From the NCBI GenBank assembly GCA_009775355.1, contig VSPN01000020.1, forward strand, positions 1-43,190: DNA of 43,190 nucleotides, read 5' to 3'. Below the pieces are notes generated by a model. It saw nothing but the letters and a program-made list of their open reading frames with translations, had not been told where the DNA came from and did not search any database. This document shows, one piece after another, positions 1-6,556 of the stretch. The DNA is from Muribaculaceae bacterium. Lineage in GTDB: Bacteria > Bacteroidota > Bacteroidia > Bacteroidales > Muribaculaceae. Position numbers and translations under genes: made by a program. Each line of letters begins with the position of its first letter. Position 1 is the first letter of the stretch.

Positions 1-150
1 AGGTTGGAATTTCCTCGCTTTTATCGTTATTTTCCTTAAAAAATTTCACAAATCAAATTAGTTTAAACAACTTCTTTGTATATCTGTATTGACAGAATTG
101 GAAAACTCAAACACTTATAATCACATTAATCTAAACATCAGAAGACTACC
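1..150. other. Leader region upstream of the amylase gene
   Basis: AT-rich non-coding sequence ahead of the first gene. I see no convincing TTTG/TAnnTTTG promoter pair. A CTTCTTTG stretch near 70-78 is only a weak match to the -7 box. The window edge may cut off regulatory sequence further upstream. Confidence 0.4.
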
Positions 151-3138
151 ATGAATTTATTCAGTAAGTCGTTCTGTCTGGCAATGCTGGCATCGTCGGC
201 ATTGGCCACTCAGGCATCAACTTTCATCGGTGACCGTACTGACTTTCGCGACGAAACGATCTACTTCGCCATGACAACCCGTTTCTACGACGGAGACCCT
301 AACAACAATGTCTATTGCTGGGACGGAGAGAAAAACATTAACGACCCGGAATGGCGAGGCGATTTCCAGGGACTCATCGACAAGCTCGACTACATCAAGG
401 CTCTCGGATTCACAGCCGTGTGGATCACGCCGATCGTCGAGAACGGATCCGGTCTTGACTACCACGGCTATCACGCCATGGACTTTTCAAAGATCGATCA
501 CCGCTATGTGTCGAAAGACGCCGATGACGCCGGAGCGGACGTGGCATTCCAGACTCTGATTGACGAGGTGCACAAACGGGGAATGAAACTGATTCTCGAC
601 ATTGTGCTCCAGCACACCGGCAACTTCGGAGAGAACTATCTCTGCAAGATGTTCAAGAAAGACTACACTCAGAATCTCGGCGACATCAACGCCTCGATGC
701 TTGTGGTGCCTCAGTCAGAGGGCGGAATGCTCCCCGAAGATTACCCTTCGATGAAGCCGGCAAACCAGTACGCAACGCGTCTGGCCATGATGAAGAATTC
801 TGATTTCACCAACCGCGACATCCACAACTTCTGGCATCACAAGGCATGGTTCGACTGGGATGACCCCTCCCGCTGGTGGGGACAGATCGCCGGCGACTGC
901 GTCGATCTGAACACAGAGCATCCCACAGTCACCAACTATATCGTAGACTGCTACTCGCGCTTCATCAAGATGGGTATCGACGGATTCCGCATTGACACGG
1001 CAGGACACATTCCAAGACTTGCGTTCAACAAGATGTTCCTTCCTCAATTTATCGCTGCCGCCGAGTCGCCCGAGGCGAAGGCAAAGCGTGGTGACACGCC
1101 CTTCTTCATGTATGGCGAGGTGTGCGCGCGTTCCATGGAGGTAATCTATCGCGGAGAAAACTATAACTGCTCCCCTTGCTACTACACATGGAAAGAGAAC
1201 AAGGATTATCCATGGGACATGGATCCCAAATCATGGGATTCTGTAGTCGCAATTCCGACAGAGCAGGAAGGATCTCAGGACTTCTTTACTGTTAGCGGGC
1301 ACGTAAACTGGGAGTCTGTGCAGCAGTCGGGAACCGATGATCTGGGCCACGCCGATGCGATTCTCCGCAAAAGCAACAACGCGCTCCTTGACGGAAACAA
1401 CTACCACACTCCCGACTATACCGATTTCTCCGGTCTCAACGTGATCGACTTCGCGATGCACTGGAACTTCAATTCGGCGCAAGGCGCATATGGCGTCCGC
1501 TCACAGGACAATCTCTACAATGACGCCACTTACAACGTGGTTTACGTAGACTCCCATGACTATGCACCCGACAGCAACTTCCGCTTCACCGGCACACAGG
1601 ACACATGGGCCGAAAACCTCTCGCTGATGTTCACGTTCCGGGGCATACCTTGCATATACTACGGCTCGGAGGTTGAATTCCAGAAAGGAATGCCTATCGA
1701 CAAAGGTGCAGTGCTCGCACTCAAGGAATCCGGCCGCGCATACTTCGGAGGCTATCTTGAGGGAGACGTCAATGTGACCGATTTCGCTGAATACAGCGGC
1801 GCAACCGGAAACCTCGCCTCCACACTCTCCTACCCGCTGGCTCTCCACATTCAGCGTCTGAACAAGATCCGTGCAGCCGTGCCCGCACTCCGCAAAGGCC
1901 AGTATAGCAACGAGGGCTGTAGCGCAAGTAAGGACGCAATGGCGTTCAAGCGCAGATATACCGATTCAAATACCGATTCATACGCACTTGTCACAATAAG
2001 CGGAAACGCCACATTCTCCGGCATTCTCAACGGCCGCTATGTCGATGTGGTGACTGGCGATGTGAAGACCGTGACTGACGGTACAATGTCGGTGACATGT
2101 CCCGGAAAAGGAAACATCCGCGTCTACGTTCTTGACACAGAGAAGACCAAGGCTCCCGGCAAGATCGGAGAGGATGGCAAATACATCTATGCCTCGGCTC
2201 CAGTGGAAGGAAACTGGGTGGAGTGGCCTGACGAGACAATGCCCGACGAGACATGGACAGAGAAGCCCAACGCAGGAGGCACCACTCCCGGCGGAGACCG
2301 CGTGGAACCCGACGAACCCATTGAGCCTTCGATGGCCGAAGGAGAGCAGGCCGTATTCTTCGAGCATGATTCGTGGAATCCCGTTTCGGCATGGATATGG
2401 ACCGACACCTCAAACTACAGCGGAAACTCATGGCCCGGCCAGAGTCTCACTTACCTCGGCAACAACGTCTACAAATGGACTTACACCGGCACAGCCAAGA
2501 TTCCTGCGTCTGCAAAGGTAATCTTCAGCAATGCCGGCAATGACCAGACAAGCAAGGACGGCTGGGATTTTGTCAACGGCGGATATTACACTGCAAACGG
2601 TTACCAGAGAACTATCGAAGGTGCCGGCGATATACCTGACCAGCCCGTTGATCCGGTAGAAACAGAAATCTACACTGCATACTTTGACAATACGAAATCC
2701 AGCTGGAGCAATGTGATGGTCTGGGCATGGAACGAAACTTCCGGTGTAAACTATACCGGAGGCACATGGCCCGGAATGGCGATGCAGCTTGACCCTGTCA
2801 GCGGCTACTATAAGTTCAGCTGTGAGGTCGAAGGTGGCAAACCCATGATCATATTCAACAATGGAAATGGAAGTCAAACGAAAAATCTTGAATTCATCAA
2901 CAACGGGGTCTACAATGTAGACGGCTTCATCCGCACCGAAGTCAAGGGGATCTCGACCGATGGAATGCAGATAAGCGTAGTCAACCACACGCTTGTCGTA
3001 ACCACCTCGACAGAGGGACGCATTATGATCGTACGCGCCGACGGCATGATGTTCAATGTGGATCTCCACATGGGTGTCAACACCATCGAACTTCCCCGCG
3101 GCCTCTACATCGTGGGCGGCAAGAAGATTGTGCTCTGA
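151..3138 (+). CDS. Secreted GH13 alpha-amylase with two starch-binding modules
   Basis: A 995-residue exported enzyme expected to hydrolyse alpha-1,4-glucans such as starch outside the cell or at its surface. Residues 1-23 form a signal peptide. The GH13 barrel follows, with the DIVLQH region I near 150-155, nucleophile Asp282 in GFRIDTAGH, acid/base Glu323 in YGEVC, and the HD pair His469-Asp470. A beta-sandwich C domain reaches about residue 665, followed by a Pro/Glu/Asp-rich linker (695-728). Two tandem modules of the CBM25/26 starch-binding type lie at about 733-820 and 838-928, each with a conserved tryptophan-rich start and a WPG motif. The last 60 residues resemble a Bacteroidetes C-terminal sorting or tail domain ending LPRGLYIVGGKKIVL. 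It is monocistronic, closed by the terminator at 3182. No SusC/SusD pair is adjacent. The family call is firm; the exact glucan specificity is inferred. Confidence 0.93.
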   Translation: MNLFSKSFCLAMLASSALATQASTFIGDRTDFRDETIYFAMTTRFYDGDPNNNVYCWDGEKNINDPEWRGDFQGLIDKLDYIKALGFTAVWITPIVENGSGLDYHGYHAMDFSKIDHRYVSKDADDAGADVAFQTLIDEVHKRGMKLILDIVLQHTGNFGENYLCKMFKKDYTQNLGDINASMLVVPQSEGGMLPEDYPSMKPANQYATRLAMMKNSDFTNRDIHNFWHHKAWFDWDDPSRWWGQIAGDCVDLNTEHPTVTNYIVDCYSRFIKMGIDGFRIDTAGHIPRLAFNKMFLPQFIAAAESPEAKAKRGDTPFFMYGEVCARSMEVIYRGENYNCSPCYYTWKENKDYPWDMDPKSWDSVVAIPTEQEGSQDFFTVSGHVNWESVQQSGTDDLGHADAILRKSNNALLDGNNYHTPDYTDFSGLNVIDFAMHWNFNSAQGAYGVRSQDNLYNDATYNVVYVDSHDYAPDSNFRFTGTQDTWAENLSLMFTFRGIPCIYYGSEVEFQKGMPIDKGAVLALKESGRAYFGGYLEGDVNVTDFAEYSGATGNLASTLSYPLALHIQRLNKIRAAVPALRKGQYSNEGCSASKDAMAFKRRYTDSNTDSYALVTISGNATFSGILNGRYVDVVTGDVKTVTDGTMSVTCPGKGNIRVYVLDTEKTKAPGKIGEDGKYIYASAPVEGNWVEWPDETMPDETWTEKPNAGGTTPGGDRVEPDEPIEPSMAEGEQAVFFEHDSWNPVSAWIWTDTSNYSGNSWPGQSLTYLGNNVYKWTYTGTAKIPASAKVIFSNAGNDQTSKDGWDFVNGGYYTANGYQRTIEGAGDIPDQPVDPVETEIYTAYFDNTKSSWSNVMVWAWNETSGVNYTGGTWPGMAMQLDPVSGYYKFSCEVEGGKPMIIFNNGNGSQTKNLEFINNGVYNVDGFIRTEVKGISTDGMQISVVNHTLVVTTSTEGRIMIVRADGMMFNVDLHMGVNTIELPRGLYIVGGKKIVL

Positions 3139-3181
3139 CAATACGAGTGAATCCATACGCCTGAAAAGGCTCTTACGATAT

Positions 3182-3220
3182 GAACTGCACTGTAACAAGG
3201 TTACGGTGCAGTTCTTTTTA
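3182..3220 (+). terminator. Rho-independent terminator after the amylase gene
   Basis: Stem arms at 3182-3196 and 3200-3214 form 15 base pairs with one T:G wobble and an AAG loop, followed directly by TTTTT. It lies 44 bp after the amylase stop and separates it from the ABC operon. Confidence 0.9.
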
Positions 3221-3307
3221 TACCGCGGTGTATTAACATATTAACACGCCTTTGCAATTCACTCCGACTCGCTGATTGAAAATATTTTTTATTTTTCTTT
3301 TCAAAAA

Positions 3308-3339
3308 TTTGGCAGTTAAAAAAACTATTCTTAATTTTG
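3308..3339 (+). promoter_or_regulatory. Bacteroidetes-type promoter of the ABC/GntR operon
   Basis: A TTTGG -33 element at 3308-3312 and a TAATTTTG -7 element at 3332-3339 are about 20 bp apart, matching the Bacteroidetes primary sigma factor promoter. Transcription should begin near 3345, inside the inverted repeat at 3341-3366. Confidence 0.8.
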
Positions 3340-3340
3340 C

Positions 3341-3366
3341 AGTGTCTTAGTACAGTAGTACACTAA
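3341..3366. promoter_or_regulatory. Candidate operator for the operon's GntR regulator
   Basis: An imperfect inverted repeat immediately follows the -7 box. The outer arms AGTGTC (3341-3346) and TACACT (3359-3364) and the nested arms TTAGT (3347-3351) and ACTAA (3362-3366) are symmetric. YtrA-type GntR regulators recognise AGTGTA/TACACT half sites separated by about 12-13 bp (recalled, not checked), which fits closely. Position at the expected start of transcription implies repression. The cognate regulator is probably the GntR protein encoded at 6121. Confidence 0.6.
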
Positions 3367-3395
3367 AACATTAATAATAAACAAAACCTCAAGAT

Positions 3396-4217
3396 ATGCT
3401 AAAAATTGAAAATCTGAATTTCTCCTATTCGAGAAAGACTCCCCTCATCGACAACTTCTCGATGACACTTGAAAAAGGAAGCGTCTGCGGTTTGCTCGGC
3501 AAGAACGGCGCAGGCAAGACTACACTCATCTATCTCATCTGCGGCCTGCTCCGGCCCAAATACGGCACAATTGACTTCAACGGTCTCACTCCGTTCGAGC
3601 GCAAGACATCGTTCCTGAACGACATCTTCCTTGTGCCCGAGGAGTTCTCCCTCCCACCGGTGACACTCGAAGAATATGTCTCAGTCAATGCTCCTTTCTA
3701 TCCGAATTTCGACAAAACCCAGATAGAGAAATATCTCGAAATATTCGAGTTGACTCCCGATCTGCACCTCGGACGCCTGTCTATGGGGCAGAAGAAAAAA
3801 GCGTTTATCAGCTTCGCCATGGCATGCAACACGAGCCTTCTCATACTCGACGAACCGACCAACGGGCTTGACATAAGCGCAAAGCGCAGTTTTCGCAAGG
3901 CGATCGCCCAATGCATGTCGGACGACAAAAGCATCCTGATCTCCACTCATCAGGTCTATGACGTCGACAAAATTCTCGATCACGTAATCATAACAGACCG
4001 CAAAGGCGTGCTGATCAATGCACCGATGGTCGACATATCCTCCCGCTACAAGTTCAGCTTCACCACAGACAAGTCTCGTGCAGAGGCTGCCCTTATCTCA
4101 CTTGAAGTGCCGGGAGGATACAACATCGCCGAACCCCTTTCCGACCCTATGGAGGAGACAGAGGTCAATCTTGAGACTCTTTTCGAGCTTGTGCAGCAAA
4201 ACAGAATCTTCAAATAA
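3396..4217 (+). CDS. ABC transporter ATP-binding protein
   Basis: A 273-residue cytoplasmic ATPase that would energise the membrane protein encoded at 4973. The Walker A motif GKNGAGKT is at 35-42, the signature is the variant LSMGQKKK, the Walker B stretch is LLILDEPTNG, and the switch histidine is in STHQV. The C-terminal 60 residues are a family-specific extension. It is the first gene after a strong promoter/operator; the lipoprotein gene starts 15 bp later. Gene content (ATPase, permease, GntR) resembles the B. subtilis Ytr-type systems that respond to cell-envelope antibiotics, but the substrate cannot be read from sequence. It could be an exporter or a sensing module. Confidence 0.92.
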   Translation: MLKIENLNFSYSRKTPLIDNFSMTLEKGSVCGLLGKNGAGKTTLIYLICGLLRPKYGTIDFNGLTPFERKTSFLNDIFLVPEEFSLPPVTLEEYVSVNAPFYPNFDKTQIEKYLEIFELTPDLHLGRLSMGQKKKAFISFAMACNTSLLILDEPTNGLDISAKRSFRKAIAQCMSDDKSILISTHQVYDVDKILDHVIITDRKGVLINAPMVDISSRYKFSFTTDKSRAEAALISLEVPGGYNIAEPLSDPMEETEVNLETLFELVQQNRIFK

Positions 4218-4232
4218 CTGAATCAAAGAATA

Positions 4233-4934
4233 ATGAGAACAACAGCATATATCATCGCGGCTGGCATTTCAGCCATGGCTCTTACCTCGTGCGGCAAAGT
4301 GATCAAAGTCCATACTGACAAAGACAGGATCATCAAGGAGATACAGGCCGAACAGGCATTTAACGCCATCGAGTCATACGGAACCACCGACATCGTATAC
4401 GTAGACGGGCCGGCAAAGATCACACTCACGGCTGGCAAGAATCAGATCGACGAGATCTCTGTCTTCGTAAAAGACAGCATATTGGTCGTGACAGGCCCGG
4501 AGCAGAACGGCGGCAACAATATCTTCAAAGGAGACACCGAGTCGAAACTGACAGTTTCATATCCGGGAGTAAGAAGTTTCTCGACCTACGGCACAGGCGA
4601 CATCAAGATCGCTCCTGCCAACGATCTGGCTATTGTACTCAACACCTTCGGCACTGGCGATATCGACTCAAAATCGCTCAAATGCACCCGTCTTTTCGCC
4701 CAGACAGGAGGAACGGGAGACATAAGCCTCGGACATGTGGCATGTACAGACGCTGAACTCTACACACATGGAACCGGCGACATCGATATATCCGATATCA
4801 ATGCCGGAAATATAAAGGCCCAGACCAACGGCACCGGCGACATCACCATCGCAGGAACATGCAGATCAACGGACTTCAGTGAAAGCGGCGTCGGCGACAT
4901 CAACGCCAGGAAACTCAAGACCGTATCAGAATAA
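4233..4934 (+). CDS. DUF2807 (GIN domain) lipoprotein with GTGDI repeats
   Basis: A 233-residue predicted lipoprotein. The signal peptide ends in the lipobox ALTSC with the lipidated cysteine at residue 20. The body matches the putative auto-transporter adhesin head GIN domain (DUF2807), a beta-helical fold common in Bacteroidetes. From about residue 115 to the end the motif G-T-G-D-I (once G-V-G-D-I) recurs six times at roughly 20-residue spacing, giving a regular solenoid. It sits between the ABC ATPase and the permease, so it is probably co-expressed with them and may be an envelope-side partner. Its biochemical function is unknown. Confidence 0.85.
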   Translation: MRTTAYIIAAGISAMALTSCGKVIKVHTDKDRIIKEIQAEQAFNAIESYGTTDIVYVDGPAKITLTAGKNQIDEISVFVKDSILVVTGPEQNGGNNIFKGDTESKLTVSYPGVRSFSTYGTGDIKIAPANDLAIVLNTFGTGDIDSKSLKCTRLFAQTGGTGDISLGHVACTDAELYTHGTGDIDISDINAGNIKAQTNGTGDITIAGTCRSTDFSESGVGDINARKLKTVSE

Positions 4935-4972
4935 CAACAACTTCCGACAAGACAATTGAAAATCACAAACAA

Positions 4973-5761
4973 ATGAAAACTGCAGAAAACACCACATACA
5001 CAGACAATTCCACCAAAGAATCCGGCACAAGAAACGTCACTAACTTCAGCCTGATCGTCAAGAAACTCCTTATCGAGCAGCGCAAGACCATACTCTTCAT
5101 GTGCGGCGGTTATCTCGGCGCATGCCTTCTGTTCGGTCTCTGGAGCGGATACCTCGGAGCTGCTCCGCGAAACGGCATCTTCGTCATCTACATCATATTG
5201 AGCGGACTGACCTGCGCCATCGTCGCATCGAAAATGTTTTACGACATGACAACGAAAGAAGGACGCATCTCGCTTCTCATGACTCCCGGTTCGGCAGCCG
5301 GCAAATACTGGCCGAGATTCTTAGCCGTACTTCCTGCCACCCTCGCATTGGTCGCCACAGGCTACCTGGTCTACGGCTACTCGGATCTGCTGACTCTCGG
5401 CATCATCCACGAGCAATGGCTCGCTCTCCCGAATCCTTTCGGGAACATAAGAGCCGATGGAGTCGCAGTAATAGGTTCTTTTATGGCTATATTCCTTTTC
5501 AATGAATCCATCTTCATGTATGGAGCGGTGGCATGGCCCAAGAAATCATTCCTTAAAAGCCTCGGCGTATTCGTCATCATCCAGATATCGCTCATCGTGA
5601 TACTCACTGCAATCGCAAAAGTAATGATACATTCCGACGTAAGTGTAGAGGTTGTCAATCCAAATGCTCTCGGATGGATCATCATAGGAGTCGTGACTGC
5701 GGTCGCTGCGGGCATAATGTATGCCGGATTCCGCAGATTCAAGAACAGCACCGTAATCTGA
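4973..5761 (+). CDS. ABC-2-like membrane permease
   Basis: A 262-residue integral membrane protein with about six hydrophobic segments (roughly 43-60, 68-88, 112-130, 163-185, 197-217 and 234-252) after a 30-residue polar N-terminus. It is the likely membrane partner of the ATPase encoded at 3396; the gene starts 38 bp after the lipoprotein stop. No substrate motif is visible. The 3' 324 bp of this gene are repeated exactly downstream (5792-6115) as part of a 354-bp tandem duplication; this copy is complete and keeps the natural stop codon. The membrane-protein call is firm; assignment to the ABC-2 class rests on context and topology. Confidence 0.8.
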   Translation: MKTAENTTYTDNSTKESGTRNVTNFSLIVKKLLIEQRKTILFMCGGYLGACLLFGLWSGYLGAAPRNGIFVIYIILSGLTCAIVASKMFYDMTTKEGRISLLMTPGSAAGKYWPRFLAVLPATLALVATGYLVYGYSDLLTLGIIHEQWLALPNPFGNIRADGVAVIGSFMAIFLFNESIFMYGAVAWPKKSFLKSLGVFVIIQISLIVILTAIAKVMIHSDVSVEVVNPNALGWIIIGVVTAVAAGIMYAGFRRFKNSTVI

Positions 5762-5766
5762 CCGAC

Positions 5767-5859
5767 ATGGACTTCAACGAGAACAAACCGATTCGGGAAC
5801 ATAAGAGCCGATGGAGTCGCAGTAATAGGTTCTTTTATGGCTATATTCCTTTTCAATGA
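5767..5859 (+). pseudogene. Truncated first copy of the GntR gene start
   Basis: Copy 1 of the duplication keeps the GntR start codon and its first nine codons, then runs into permease sequence in another frame and stops after 30 codons. If translated it would yield a short nonsense peptide. It exists only because of the duplication joint at 5791/5792. Confidence 0.8.
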
Positions 5860-6115
5860 ATCCATCTTCATGTATGGAGCGGTGGCATGGCCCAAGAAAT
5901 CATTCCTTAAAAGCCTCGGCGTATTCGTCATCATCCAGATATCGCTCATCGTGATACTCACTGCAATCGCAAAAGTAATGATACATTCCGACGTAAGTGT
6001 AGAGGTTGTCAATCCAAATGCTCTCGGATGGATCATCATAGGAGTCGTGACTGCGGTCGCTGCGGGCATAATGTATGCCGGATTCCGCAGATTCAAGAAC
6101 AGCACCGTAATCTGA
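5792..6115 (+). pseudogene. Duplicated 3' fragment of the permease gene
   Basis: This is an exact copy of the last 324 bp of the upstream permease gene, cut off from its start. An in-frame ATG at 5837 could in principle yield a 92-residue peptide with about three membrane segments, but no promoter or start context of its own is evident. It is read as a duplication remnant. Confidence 0.85.
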
Positions 6116-6120
6116 CCGAC

Positions 6121-6492
6121 ATGGACTTCAACGAGAACAAACCGATATACCTTCAGCTCGCCGACCAGATCATGGACGAGGTGGAACGCTCCGTGTCGCT
6201 CAACGGACGCCGCCTCCCCTCGGTCAGAGACTATGCCGCGACCACCGGAGTGAATGCCAACACCGTGATGCGCACTTACACATGGCTTCAGCAGGAGGGG
6301 ATAATCTACAACCAGCGGGGCATCGGTTACTTTTATTCGGCCGACGCAAGAGACAAGGTTCTCGAGATGCGACGCAAGGTATTTTTCGACAAAGAGATAA
6401 AATACTTCATGGACCGTCTGGTCGCATTGAAGATCACCCCCGAAGACTTCAACAACATATACACCAGATACATAAGCGGAGAGTCAGACTGA
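6121..6492 (+). CDS. GntR-family transcriptional regulator, YtrA-like
   Basis: A 123-residue regulator. The N-terminal 75 residues form a GntR winged helix, beginning with the typical NKPIYLQLADQIMDEV helix and including the LPSVRDYAATTGVNANTVMRTY recognition region. The remaining 45 residues are a short helical tail, as in the YtrA subfamily. The start at 6121 is chosen because the GntR domain begins there; an in-frame ATG at 6028 would add 31 residues that are only out-of-frame permease sequence. It is encoded at the distal end of the ABC operon and probably represses the operon through the repeat at 3341-3366. Its first 25 bases are duplicated at 5767-5791. Confidence 0.9.
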   Translation: MDFNENKPIYLQLADQIMDEVERSVSLNGRRLPSVRDYAATTGVNANTVMRTYTWLQQEGIIYNQRGIGYFYSADARDKVLEMRRKVFFDKEIKYFMDRLVALKITPEDFNNIYTRYISGESD

Positions 6493-6497
6493 CCTCC

Positions 6498-6529
6498 GCA
6501 ACGGGAACGGGAGTGTGAACTCCCGTTGC
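6498..6529 (+). terminator. Hairpin between the GntR gene and the barrel gene
   Basis: GCAACGGGA (6498-6506) pairs with TCCCGTTGC (6521-6529); an alternative inner stem AACGGGAG (6506-6513) with CTCCCGTT (6520-6527) has a 6-base loop. No U-tract follows, so it is more likely a processing or attenuating hairpin that tunes expression of the barrel gene than a full terminator. Confidence 0.5.
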
Positions 6530-6556
6530 TGACCAGAACAACAAACCCTATCACAT

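Larger units (their letters stand above)
5438..6145. repeat. Perfect 354-bp direct tandem duplication
   Basis: Copy 1 is 5438-5791 and copy 2 is 5792-6145. By eye they are identical across all 354 bases. The unit holds the last 108 codons of the permease including its stop, a 5-bp spacer, and the first 25 bases of the GntR gene. The only novel joint is at 5791/5792, with one base of shared sequence, so it arose by illegitimate recombination or is an assembly artefact. The permease stays whole in copy 1 and the GntR gene stays whole starting in copy 2, so neither protein is destroyed. Confidence 0.95.

Noticed and set aside
2428..3198. A 256-codon minus-strand open frame under the amylase
   Set aside because: It overlaps the starch-binding modules, which are clearly coding on the plus strand, and runs into the terminator.
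5377..6105. A 242-codon minus-strand frame with an internal repeat
   Set aside because: Its internal repeat is only the antisense of the tandem duplication; it is not a repeat protein.
6028..6120. An upstream ATG giving a longer GntR protein
   Set aside because: The extra residues are an out-of-frame reading of the duplicated permease; the GntR domain begins exactly at 6121.
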